64,000 nucleotides of DNA, taken from assembly GCA_020161355.1 (NCBI GenBank), contig JAIUOF010000001.1:930001-994000 (forward strand). The letters run 5' to 3'. This DNA comes from Bacteroidota bacterium (lineage in GTDB: Bacteria > Bacteroidota > Bacteroidia > Cytophagales > Spirosomataceae). Under the pieces are notes generated by a model. That model was not told the DNA's origin. It saw nothing but the letters and a program-made list of their open reading frames with translations, and searched no databases. A program made the translations under genes and the position numbers. Shown here in pieces: positions 15,151 through 23,302 of this stretch; position 1 is the stretch's first letter, and each line of letters begins with the position of its first letter.

Positions 15151-16950
15151 TTAAACAATTTGATCTATAATCATGTGAGCCGTGATTGGTGTTCCATCAT
15201 AGTTTAACACTTTTTTCAGCTTTTTAGGATTTACTTCCAGTTCATTGATAAGTAAAGTTCGCATTTGAGCGTCCCGATTTTGCTCAACTACATAAACTAC
15301 CTCATGGTTATCTACAAACTCGGCCACCTCTTCAACAAAAGGAAAACCTCTCAGACGCATGGCATTAACGTTCTTTCCGGTAGCTTTTAGCTCGTCGATG
15401 GCTTCTTCGGCAGCATAATTTGAGGTTCCAAAATATATCAAACCTATGTCTGACTTTTCTTCACAGTTGTAGCAAAGCGGCTTAGGCAACATTTTGGTGG
15501 CTGTCTTTATTTTTTTCACCAGCCTGTCCATTATTCTTACATAAGTGGGTGAATCCTCAGAATAAGCTGCTTTTTCATCATGAGAAGAACCTCTTGTAAA
15601 ATAAGCTCCTTTAGAAGGATGCGTACCGGGTAGGGTACGATAAGGAATGCCATCGCCATCGTCATCCTGATATCTGCCCCAATTTTTATATTCCTCAAGT
15701 TGCTCGGCACTCAACACTTTGCCCCGGTTATATTTTCTATCGGGATTCCATTTGAAAGGTGCTGTCATATGCTCATTCATTCCGAGATCAAGATCAGTTA
15801 GCATCAATACCGGTGACTGGATCTGCTCGGCAATATCGAAGCAGTCTGCCATCATTTCAAAGCATTCGGTAGGTGTTGAAGGAATAAGAAATACATGCTT
15901 GGTATCTCCATGGGAGGCATAGGCTGCCATGAGTAAATCTGACTGCTGTGTACGTGTAGGCATTCCTGTAGAAGGGCCCGCCCGCTGCACATCTACCAAC
16001 ACTACAGGTATTTCGGAATAATAAGCCAAACCTAAAAACTCGTTCATCAAAGAGAGGCCGGGACCACTGGTTGCCGTAAAGGCACGTGCTCCGTTCCAGT
16101 TGGCTCCAATTGCCATACCTATGGCCGATAGCTCATCCTCTGATTGCACTATCGAAAAATTATTTTTACCCGTAACAGGATCTTTTCTAAACTTATGGGC
16201 ATATTTTTCAAAAGAACTTATAACAGAAGTAGATGGCGTGATAGGATACCAGCTCACCACTGACGCTCCGCCATATACGGCACCCAAACCTGTGGCGGCA
16301 TTTCCATCGATCATGATGGCATCTTTGACCAGGTCTCTTTTTTCTACCCTAAATGGCAATGGAAAATTAAAATTTTGCTCAACATAGTCGCTCCCCAATT
16401 GTAGGGCTTTCATATTAAGCGAAACCAGCTTTTCTTTTCCTTTAAATTGTTCAGAAAGCAAAACCTCTATCACTTCCAGTCTGATATCGAGCAATTTAGC
16501 CAATGCCCCTACATACATGATGTTTTTGAGCAATTGTTTTTGACGCGGATCAGAAAACTCCCGGTCGCAAATTTCCATTAAAGGTATTCCCAAAAAATGG
16601 ATATCGGCTCTCCAGTGGCTTTCAGGCAGACTTTTAGTACTGTCAAATATCAAATATCCTCCTGATTTTACACTTTCGATATCTTTTTTCAAACTTTGCG
16701 GATTGACACTCACCATGAGGTCAATACCATCTTTTCTTCCAAGATAACCTTTCTCACTAACCCTTACTTCATACCAGGTGGGCAATCCCTGAATATTAGA
16801 TGGGAAAATATTCTTTGCAGAAACAGGCACTCCCATTCTGAAAATAGATTTACCAAAAAGGGTATTGGCACTTGCCGACCCTGTACCATTGACATTGGCA
16901 AATCTTACCACAAAATCATTAATTCCAGTCATATCATCAAGCCGAAGCAC
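15151..16950 (-). CDS. korA: 2-oxoacid:ferredoxin oxidoreductase, fused gamma-alpha subunit
   Basis: The frame codes 599 residues. Residues about 10-190 are the gamma domain (V-V-R-F-A-N-V-N-G-T-G-S near the start). Residues about 210-600 are the alpha domain, with W-Y-P-I-T-P-S-T-S-V and the binding region around G-L-S-L-M-N-E-F-L-G-L. The fused gamma-alpha plan is typical of the two-subunit 2-oxoglutarate enzymes. The ATG at 16950 overlaps the gene before by 14 bases; the Met six codons later (16932) begins M-T-G-I-N-D-F and may be the true start. It works with KorB and probably receives or delivers electrons through the FAD protein next to it. Confidence 0.92.
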   Translation of the reverse strand: MLRLDDMTGINDFVVRFANVNGTGSASANTLFGKSIFRMGVPVSAKNIFPSNIQGLPTWYEVRVSEKGYLGRKDGIDLMVSVNPQSLKKDIESVKSGGYLIFDSTKSLPESHWRADIHFLGIPLMEICDREFSDPRQKQLLKNIMYVGALAKLLDIRLEVIEVLLSEQFKGKEKLVSLNMKALQLGSDYVEQNFNFPLPFRVEKRDLVKDAIMIDGNAATGLGAVYGGASVVSWYPITPSTSVISSFEKYAHKFRKDPVTGKNNFSIVQSEDELSAIGMAIGANWNGARAFTATSGPGLSLMNEFLGLAYYSEIPVVLVDVQRAGPSTGMPTRTQQSDLLMAAYASHGDTKHVFLIPSTPTECFEMMADCFDIAEQIQSPVLMLTDLDLGMNEHMTAPFKWNPDRKYNRGKVLSAEQLEEYKNWGRYQDDDGDGIPYRTLPGTHPSKGAYFTRGSSHDEKAAYSEDSPTYVRIMDRLVKKIKTATKMLPKPLCYNCEEKSDIGLIYFGTSNYAAEEAIDELKATGKNVNAMRLRGFPFVEEVAEFVDNHEVVYVVEQNRDAQMRTLLINELEVNPKKLKKVLNYDGTPITAHMIIDQIV

Positions 16951-18721
16951 CGGCTTTTGCAGTTTTATAAATAAATTTCTTCATATCCCAGGCAGCAGTT
17001 GGGCACCTCTCAGCACAAAGACCACAATGCAGACATACATCTTCATCTTTTACCATTACCCTGCCCGTTTTCAGTATATCCGACACCAAAATATCCTGAG
17101 AATCATTTATAGCCGGAATAATTAATTTGTTTCTCAAATCCGATTCAACTTCTTCATTTTCAGTGAAATTGATACATTTGGTAGGGCATATATCTCTGCA
17201 TGCATCACATTCAATACATTTATCTTCAGTGAAAACAGTCTGCACATCACAATTTAGGCATCTTTCGGCTTCTTTGAAGGCAGTTTGCAAATCAAAACCC
17301 AATTCCACTTCTTTTTTAAGATTGGAAAGTGTAAGTTTTTTATCGGCCAATGGCACAACAAACCGATTATCATGATTGATAGCGTTACCATAACTCCATT
17401 CATGAATACCCATCTTGGTACTCATCAGATTGATATGAGGCTGAGGACGATCATTAAGATCTTTTCCCTGGCAATACAAATCAACTGAAATGGCAGCCTG
17501 ATGTCCTTGTGCCACAGCTGTAATTACGTTTTTAGGACCGAAAGCAGCGTCACCACCAAAAAATACACCCGGAACTGTAGATGAAAGTGTCTTTTCATCT
17601 AATACTGGCAATCCCCATTTATCAAATTCCAGACCTAAATTATTCTCAATCCACTCGAAACGGTTATCCTGACCAATAGCAATAATCACGTCGTCAGCTT
17701 CAAAAAATGCATCGGGTTCACCGGTAGGTACAAGGGTACGTTTTCCATTGGCATCGTATTCGGCTTTAACGAGCTCAAAATACATTCCTTTTAGTTTTCC
17801 GTTTTCGGTCACGAAACTTTTGGGCACATGATTTTCGAAAATCGGAATATCTTCATGCATAGCATCTTCTATTTCCCAGGGAGATGCTTTCATGGTTTTA
17901 AACGGGCTTCTCACCAGCACCTTCACTTCTTCTCCACCCATCCGGCGGGAAGTACGGCAACAGTCCATGGCGGTATTACCACCACCGAGAACCAGGACTT
18001 TACGACCTATTTTATTTATATGCTCAAAGGTGACATTGGCGAGCCATTCGATTCCAACATGTACGTTGGCTTTGGCATCCCATCTTCCGGGTAAATCAGG
18101 AAGGTCTTTGCCTTTAGGGGCTCCGGAAGCAATAAAAACGGCATCATATTTTTTATCCAGAATTTCTTTCAGGCTGGTCACGTATTGGTTAAAGTGGGTC
18201 ACAATACCCATATTCAGGATCAGATTAACCTCTGAATCGAGCACTTCATCAGGTAAACGGAAAGAAGGTATCTGAGTTCTCATCATTCCGCCTCCTTTTG
18301 ACTGATCGTCATAAATGTGAATTTCATATCCCAGAGGAGCCAAATCACGTGCTACTGTCAAACCGGCTGGTCCGGCTCCTATTATGGCTATTTTCTTTCC
18401 GTTTTTTTGTTCGGGAATGGCTGGAATGTATTGCGAAATATCATCTTTGTTGTCGGCGGCCACTCTTTTCAATCTGCAAATGGCTACAGGTTCTTCCTCA
18501 ACCCTTCCTCTCCGGCAAGCAGGTTCACAAGGGCGGTCACAGGTGCGACCAAGTATCCCGGGAAAAACATTTGATTCCCAGTTGACCATGTAGGCCTCGG
18601 TGTATTTTCCTTCTGCGATGAGCCTTATATAATGTGGCACAGGAGTGTGTGCCGGGCAAGCATATTGACAATCAACTACTTTGTGATAATATTCAGGATT
18701 CTGAACGTCGGTTGGTTTCAT
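16937..18721 (-). CDS. FAD-dependent oxidoreductase with C-terminal ferredoxin domain (GltD/NfnB-like)
   Basis: The protein is 594 residues in three parts. An N-terminal Fe-S domain has Cys 18, 22, 61, 65 and 69, as in the glutamate synthase small subunit. Two Rossmann folds follow: FAD at G-A-G-P-A-G 115-120 and NAD(P)H at G-G-G-N-T-A 246-251. The C-terminal ferredoxin domain has two CxxCxxCxxxC motifs starting at 502 and 563. The missing glutamate synthase partner and the korAB genes just downstream suggest it moves electrons between NAD(P)H and ferredoxin for the 2-oxoacid enzyme. That link is inference from gene order; electron bifurcation is possible. Confidence 0.85.
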   Translation of the reverse strand: MKPTDVQNPEYYHKVVDCQYACPAHTPVPHYIRLIAEGKYTEAYMVNWESNVFPGILGRTCDRPCEPACRRGRVEEEPVAICRLKRVAADNKDDISQYIPAIPEQKNGKKIAIIGAGPAGLTVARDLAPLGYEIHIYDDQSKGGGMMRTQIPSFRLPDEVLDSEVNLILNMGIVTHFNQYVTSLKEILDKKYDAVFIASGAPKGKDLPDLPGRWDAKANVHVGIEWLANVTFEHINKIGRKVLVLGGGNTAMDCCRTSRRMGGEEVKVLVRSPFKTMKASPWEIEDAMHEDIPIFENHVPKSFVTENGKLKGMYFELVKAEYDANGKRTLVPTGEPDAFFEADDVIIAIGQDNRFEWIENNLGLEFDKWGLPVLDEKTLSSTVPGVFFGGDAAFGPKNVITAVAQGHQAAISVDLYCQGKDLNDRPQPHINLMSTKMGIHEWSYGNAINHDNRFVVPLADKKLTLSNLKKEVELGFDLQTAFKEAERCLNCDVQTVFTEDKCIECDACRDICPTKCINFTENEEVESDLRNKLIIPAINDSQDILVSDILKTGRVMVKDEDVCLHCGLCAERCPTAAWDMKKFIYKTAKAGASA

Positions 18722-18774
18722 GTACCGAAAAATATAATTATTTATTTAAAGTTTTGTTGTTTTCCAAGTGGCTT

Positions 18775-18782
18775 CAAATATA
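18775..18782 (-). promoter_or_regulatory. Promoter -7 box (TATATTTG) of the FAD-Kor operon
   Basis: Exact TAnnTTTG on the minus strand, 53 bases before the start codon of the FAD protein. A -33 element is not clear; the region upstream is a T-rich run. Confidence 0.35.
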
Positions 18783-18969
18783 GAAGGCAAGTTGAAATAA
18801 AAAAATATTAATGCTCATTTATTCATCTTTTTCATTCAAAAAAGACGTAAAAGTATAATTATTTGCCTGACTAATTATTCAGCTTATAAAAAAATGTAGC
18901 TTAATGATATGTTGTAATTTAATTAGTCGGAAAAACCATTTTGATTTGTTTGTTTTTCCCAAAAATAAT

Positions 18970-19014
18970 GTAAAAAATAAGCCTACTTTCAATTTGGAAT
19001 TAGAAAGTAGGCTT
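18970..19014 (-). terminator. Terminator of the EF-G paralogue
   Basis: Arms of 12 bases (18979-18990 and 19003-19014) pair perfectly around a 12-base loop, and the minus strand then has a run of T at 18972-18977. It lies 19 bases after the gene. Confidence 0.88.
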
Positions 19015-19032
19015 AAACAATGCCAAATCAAC

Positions 19033-21171
19033 TTATGATTCAGACTCTTCAGCGTGTTTTTTATTATACTCATCGGTGAGTTTTTTCTGAATATCATAAG
19101 CAACGGGTGCATATTCAGCAAACTCAATACTGTATTTCGCCCTTCCCTGGCTGATTCCACGAAGGGTAGAAGAATAATCATGCATGTTGGCCAACGGAAC
19201 CTTAGCTGTAATTTTCTGGAATTTACCTTCTGCATCAATTCCCTCAACAATACCCATCCTTACCTGAATATCGCCCATCACAGCACCCACATAATCGGCT
19301 GGACAAATGGTAACGAGCTTATACATAGGCTCCAGTAATTGGGGTTGTGCGTCAATAAAAGCCTGACGGAACGCTTGCGATCCTGCAATTTTGAATGAAA
19401 TATCATTGCTATCAACCGGGTGCATTTTTCCATCAAATACACTCACTCTTACATCGCGGGCATAAGAACCGGTCAAAGGACCATTGTGCATTTTTTCCAT
19501 GATACCTTTCAATATTGCTGGTAAGAAACGGGCATCAATCGCTCCGCCTACAATACAGTTGAAGAAAACGAGCTTCCCGCCCCAGTCGAGGTCGATTTCC
19601 TCTCTTCCCCTAACATTCAGGCCTTTAGGATCAGGCATACCCTCGTACCAGGGTTCTATTTTTATCGAAACTTCGCCAAACTGTCCTGCTCCCCCACTTT
19701 GTTTTTTATGACGATAAACTGCTTCAGCTGGAGCCTGGATGGTTTCTCTGTAAGGAATTTTTGGATTTTCAAGATGAATCTCCAATTTATGAATATTCTG
19801 GATTTTCCATTCCACCATCCTGAGGTGCAGGTCCCCCTGCACATGAATCAAAGTTTGTTTGAGCTCGGGCGATACTTCATAGAAAAATGAAGCATCCTCT
19901 TCTTTCATGACATGCAGGGCGTTGGAAAGTTTTTCTTCATCTCTCGGATTGACCGTCGAAATCGCCAGGGTCATATTTGGATAAGGAAATTGAATGGGTT
20001 CCAGCTCAAGATTAGCACCCTTTTCATGTAAGGTGTTGTTAACATGCGTTGACTTGAGTTTGATAGTGGCTCCAATATCCCCTGCCACAAGTTCTTCTAC
20101 CTGAATCCTGTTATGGCCTTCTATTAATAATAATTGATTAAGTTTTTCTGTAACTCCTGTGTTTTCATTTACCAGTTCAGTTCCTGTTTTTACTTTTCCT
20201 GAAAAAACTTTAAATAAACTCAATTCCCCAATATGAGGTTCAATGATTGTTTTGAAAACAAAAATACAGGCAGGGCCATTGGGATCACATTTTAATTCTT
20301 TGCCTGATTTTGTAATTTGTGGTGGCATTTCACTGGCCGACGGGCATACATTATCAATGTAGCTCATTACCCTGCCTACGCCCATGTTTTGCTCAGCAGA
20401 TGTACAAAAAACCGGGAAAATATCATGCTTGATCATTGAAGTGTGAAGGCCGTTTTTCATTTCCTCTTCTGAAAGCTCACCCTGATCGAAATATTTTTCC
20501 ATCAAACCTTCGTCATTAGCGGCTATTGCCTCCACCAATTCCTGATGCAATTTTTCAGCTTTTTCTTTTTCTTCTGCCGGAATTGCTTTTTTCTCCGGTT
20601 TTCCTCCACCTGGTTTGTATTCATACATCACCATATTGAGTACGTCAATCATCTGATGATAATCCGGACCGGTTTTAACAGGATATTGAACAGCAACCAC
20701 ATTGGGTCCAAAGTGAGCTTTTGCTTCGGCAAGTGTACGGTCAAAATCGGCATTGGCTTTGTCGATATGATTAACCACAAAAAGCATCGGGGTTTTAAAC
20801 TTCTCGGTATATTCCCATATAATATCTGTTCCTACTTCTACTCCCATTTCGGCGTTTAGCAGCATTACACCGGTATCAGCAACCCTGAGAGCACTTATAA
20901 CTTCACCCACAAAGTCATCATACCCGGGAGTATCAATAATATTAATCTTATAGTCATGCCAGGTGGTATGCATCAAAGAGGCAAAAACCGAGCTTCCGCG
21001 TTTTTGCTCCAGTTCATGATAGTCACTTACGGTATTATTTTGGGAAACTGAACCTCTTCGGGTAATTGTTCCCGATTCGAATAGCATGCTTTCGGCAAAG
21101 GTAGTTTTACCTGAGCCGGCATGCCCAAGCAAGGCGATGTTGCGAACGTGGTTGGTATCAAATGCTGCCAT
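19033..21171 (-). CDS. Elongation factor G paralogue (EF-G2 type)
   Basis: The protein is 712 residues. The G domain has the P-loop G-H-A-G-S-G-K-T at 16-23, D-T-P-G-Y (G3) and N-H-I-D (G4, against N-K-x-D in most EF-G). Domains II to V follow to the end. The diverged P-loop and G4 motif, the lack of ribosomal protein neighbours and the insertion near 190-250 rich in Lys and Glu mark it as a paralogue rather than the main translocase. In other bacteria such proteins act in ribosome recycling or stress, and some lack GTPase-linked translocation; which applies here is unknown. Confidence 0.85.
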   Translation of the reverse strand: MAAFDTNHVRNIALLGHAGSGKTTFAESMLFESGTITRRGSVSQNNTVSDYHELEQKRGSSVFASLMHTTWHDYKINIIDTPGYDDFVGEVISALRVADTGVMLLNAEMGVEVGTDIIWEYTEKFKTPMLFVVNHIDKANADFDRTLAEAKAHFGPNVVAVQYPVKTGPDYHQMIDVLNMVMYEYKPGGGKPEKKAIPAEEKEKAEKLHQELVEAIAANDEGLMEKYFDQGELSEEEMKNGLHTSMIKHDIFPVFCTSAEQNMGVGRVMSYIDNVCPSASEMPPQITKSGKELKCDPNGPACIFVFKTIIEPHIGELSLFKVFSGKVKTGTELVNENTGVTEKLNQLLLIEGHNRIQVEELVAGDIGATIKLKSTHVNNTLHEKGANLELEPIQFPYPNMTLAISTVNPRDEEKLSNALHVMKEEDASFFYEVSPELKQTLIHVQGDLHLRMVEWKIQNIHKLEIHLENPKIPYRETIQAPAEAVYRHKKQSGGAGQFGEVSIKIEPWYEGMPDPKGLNVRGREEIDLDWGGKLVFFNCIVGGAIDARFLPAILKGIMEKMHNGPLTGSYARDVRVSVFDGKMHPVDSNDISFKIAGSQAFRQAFIDAQPQLLEPMYKLVTICPADYVGAVMGDIQVRMGIVEGIDAEGKFQKITAKVPLANMHDYSSTLRGISQGRAKYSIEFAEYAPVAYDIQKKLTDEYNKKHAEESES

Positions 21172-21412
21172 AATTATAATATTTTTCTGGTTATCAATAA
21201 TTTACAAAAATGAAGTAATCTGTTTTTTAATTCTGATGATTCAGGTAAAGGGTTTGATTTCTTGCATTTTATTAATATAAATGTAGATTTATCGACTAAC
21301 AAAATAAAATAGTTTTGGTCATGTTTTTCTTTGATTTAGAATTGATTTTTATTTCACCAAGTTGAAAGTTAGGGTTTTAGTGGTAGTTTTGAAAAAAAAT
21401 AATATTCATCAA

Positions 21413-21961
21413 ATGAAAATGGTCAATTTACCGACTCTGATTCTGTTATCGGTAATGGTTGTTATAGCTATTTTTCAGATAGGAAGGGAGCTGTATTTCA
21501 GGAAAATCACCGCAGCGAGGATAAATTATCTGGTAGCCTCTATTCCACCCATAATTTTATTAAGTATTTACAATTATGGAAATCGAAGCTATTTGCTAAT
21601 TTCTTTGGCCATAGGGCTTATTTTGCTGTTACCATATTTTAAAATACCTAAAAATCAACTGGCTATACCCGGCGTCAATGAAGAAAAACTTGAAAAAATA
21701 CTTGATGAATACGGAAATGAAAAACTTGGAATAAGTCCTGAGGTTACTATCAAATACTACAGGGTCAATGAGGCCAATCTGGGATTCCGTACCCTTTCGC
21801 TGCCCTCCTGGCTCAATGATGACCAAATGGAGGACCTTGTTAATTTGCTTCGGCAAAAACACCGTTTCTACCAAAAAACTGACCTCTCTGAATTTTATAA
21901 AACCGGCTTATTATTTATAATGGTTTTCTATTTTATCTATCAGTCTAAAGGTCATATTTAA
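21413..21961 (+). CDS. Small membrane protein of unknown function
   Basis: The start is put at the ATG at 21413; the open frame reaches up to a TTG at 21362. It codes about 182 residues with three or four hydrophobic segments in the first half (near 6-22, 35-50 and 56-74) and one at the C-terminus. Between them is a soluble part rich in Glu and Asp, containing L-S-L-P-S-W-L-N-D-D-Q. I recognise no family. The next region is a long fold-back, so it may be a single-gene unit. Confidence 0.5.
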   Translation: MKMVNLPTLILLSVMVVIAIFQIGRELYFRKITAARINYLVASIPPIILLSIYNYGNRSYLLISLAIGLILLLPYFKIPKNQLAIPGVNEEKLEKILDEYGNEKLGISPEVTIKYYRVNEANLGFRTLSLPSWLNDDQMEDLVNLLRQKHRFYQKTDLSEFYKTGLLFIMVFYFIYQSKGHI

Positions 21962-22153
21962 CCCGTTTTATGCATTAGAAATTCTATTACGACCTTAAAT
22001 TGCTGCAAATCAGTTTACTTCGGCGAGCTCAGTACGGGCTACAACCTATTTAAATTAAATCACCATAGCGGTGCTATGCTAATTGAATTTAAATGTCTGA
22101 TTTATTGCAATTTAAGCTCTCTTTACGAAGTCCTAATGCATAAACAGGGTTTA
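21961..22153. repeat. Long imperfect inverted repeat (fold-back element)
   Basis: The two ends of this non-coding stretch pair over most of their length. TATGCATTAG at 21970-21979 matches CTAATGCATA at 22133-22142, CTTAAATTGC then AAATCAG near 21994-22013 matches CTGATTTATTGCAATTTAAG near 22097-22116, and ATTTAAATT near 22049 matches AATTGAATTTAAAT near 22081. The centre is CATAGC-GGTG-CTATG at 22064-22078. The left arm holds about 26 extra bases. No transposase is present. It could be a MITE-like element or a structured RNA. Confidence 0.55.
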
Positions 22154-22169
22154 ATCTTTTATAAAAATC

Positions 22170-23213
22170 TTATCTCGAGAACACGCTGACCCATTTTTGA
22201 AGAAAACCTCCGATTTCTTTGTCTGAAAACAAGATTCTGACAGGCTTAAGCAAGAAACTATTATATACACCTGCTATGGGTTCCAGGTTGGTCTGAAAAG
22301 CTTTGCGGGTAATTGTAAATTCATAGTTTTGAGTCAGTATGTTGTAAACTATGATCCATTCCTCCATCAAAGAAACAACCGGTAACAATAAAACCCTTGG
22401 AGTATCGAGCAGCATATATTCTCTGTAATTGCGGGTGAGATTGAGATCAAAAAAATCATATTTGAGTAAGTCATGTTGAATTCCCAGCATTTCAAGCTCC
22501 TGTGATAGTTGTCTGAGTTTATTTTCAATTTTCCTCAAAGGCAAGGCTACCGGATTAAAATTTGCGAGCGATTTCCAGGATTTTTGTTCCAGATCAAAAT
22601 ATTCTGATACCTCAGGGGCAATATCAAGCTTGTAATCAAAAGATTTGAAACCTGGGGCAAAATAGCCCGGGTAAAAATATTCAAAGTGTTGGCTTTGAAG
22701 AAAAAGCACTTTTTGTAATAAGAGGAATTTACCCAAACTATACTTTTTATAATCAGGATCATAAAAGCTCACTATCCCTTGTGCAGCTTTTTCTCCTACA
22801 TCAAATACCCCTGCCGCAATGAGTTTTCCCTGATCAAAAACCTCAACCAGCTTGCTCCTGAAAATATTAAAAATCTGGTAGTCAAGCAAAAGATGCTCCA
22901 GGGAATCGGTGGGGTTAAACTTTACTGATTCCTTGTATCTGAAATACAGATTTTCCAAATCCGGGGTAAGCGAAAAGTCAGAAAACTTGACTTCAAATTT
23001 ATGACACTTTTTAAAAATCTTTTGTTGATTGGGAGAAAGCACAAAAGCATTAAGCCGTACTCTCAACCATAAAGCACTGTATTGTTTTTGATTAAAAGTG
23101 AGAAAATGCGTGGTAAACATGTTCTGCCCTAAACGAAACCATCCTTTTTCGAGATATTCATCAAGGGTAACGGGGCTAATAGATTCCAGATAATGAATTT
23201 CGGCGAGCTTCAG
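22170..23213 (-). CDS. Arginyl/leucyl-tRNA-protein transferase-like protein (ATE C-terminal fold)
   Basis: The C-terminal two thirds match the GNAT-fold domain of ATE/Bpt enzymes: A-A-G-V-F-D-V, then F-Y-D-P-D-Y and S-L-G-K-F-L-L-L, and the G-Y-Y/F..F-D-Y-K end. The first ATG is at 23120, but the frame is open for 31 more codons and they encode family-like sequence (T-L-D-E-Y-L-E-K-G-W-F-R-L-G-Q-N). No ATG, GTG or TTG exists there; CTG at 23213 gives M-K-L-A-E-I-H-Y and follows a TATTTTTG box by 19 bases, so I propose it as start (347 residues). The N-terminal cysteines of canonical ATE are missing. Role in N-degron tagging is inferred. Confidence 0.65.
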   Translation of the reverse strand: MKLAEIHYLESISPVTLDEYLEKGWFRLGQNMFTTHFLTFNQKQYSALWLRVRLNAFVLSPNQQKIFKKCHKFEVKFSDFSLTPDLENLYFRYKESVKFNPTDSLEHLLLDYQIFNIFRSKLVEVFDQGKLIAAGVFDVGEKAAQGIVSFYDPDYKKYSLGKFLLLQKVLFLQSQHFEYFYPGYFAPGFKSFDYKLDIAPEVSEYFDLEQKSWKSLANFNPVALPLRKIENKLRQLSQELEMLGIQHDLLKYDFFDLNLTRNYREYMLLDTPRVLLLPVVSLMEEWIIVYNILTQNYEFTITRKAFQTNLEPIAGVYNSFLLKPVRILFSDKEIGGFLQKWVSVFSR

Positions 23214-23232
23214 ATAAAATAAATTTTACAAA

Positions 23233-23240
23233 CAAAAATA
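23233..23240 (-). promoter_or_regulatory. Promoter -7 box (TATTTTTG) before the ATE-like gene
   Basis: Exact TAnnTTTG on the minus strand. It places transcription start near 23226, just before the proposed CTG start at 23213 and 106 bases before the ATG at 23120. Confidence 0.4.
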
Positions 23241-23250
23241 AGTCAGGAAA

Positions 23251-23280
23251 GCAAAAAAGCCACTTTTACAAGTGGCTTTT
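23251..23280 (-). terminator. Terminator of pit
   Basis: On the minus strand AAAAGCCACTT and AAGTGGCTTTT pair over 11 bases around a 4-base loop, followed by T residues. It separates pit from the ATE-like gene. Confidence 0.85.
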
Positions 23281-23302
23281 TAACAAAATATCATAAGATT
23301 GA

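Larger units (their letters stand above)
18722..19032. other. Intergenic region between the Kor operon and the EF-G gene
   Basis: No gene is seen. It holds the TATATTTG box at 18775-18782 (minus) for the FAD-Kor operon and the terminator at 18970-19014 for the EF-G paralogue. The remainder is AT-rich without further structure that I can recognise. Confidence 0.6.

Noticed and set aside
18879..19250. Minus-strand gene of 123 codons after the EF-G paralogue
   Set aside because: It overlaps the 3' end of the EF-G frame and its terminator, and shows no family features.
23195..23215. Copy of the fold-back motif at 22018-22030 (TTCGGCGAGCT)
   Set aside because: The shared stretch is only about 11 bases, and here it falls inside the coding extension of the ATE-like gene, so chance is likely.
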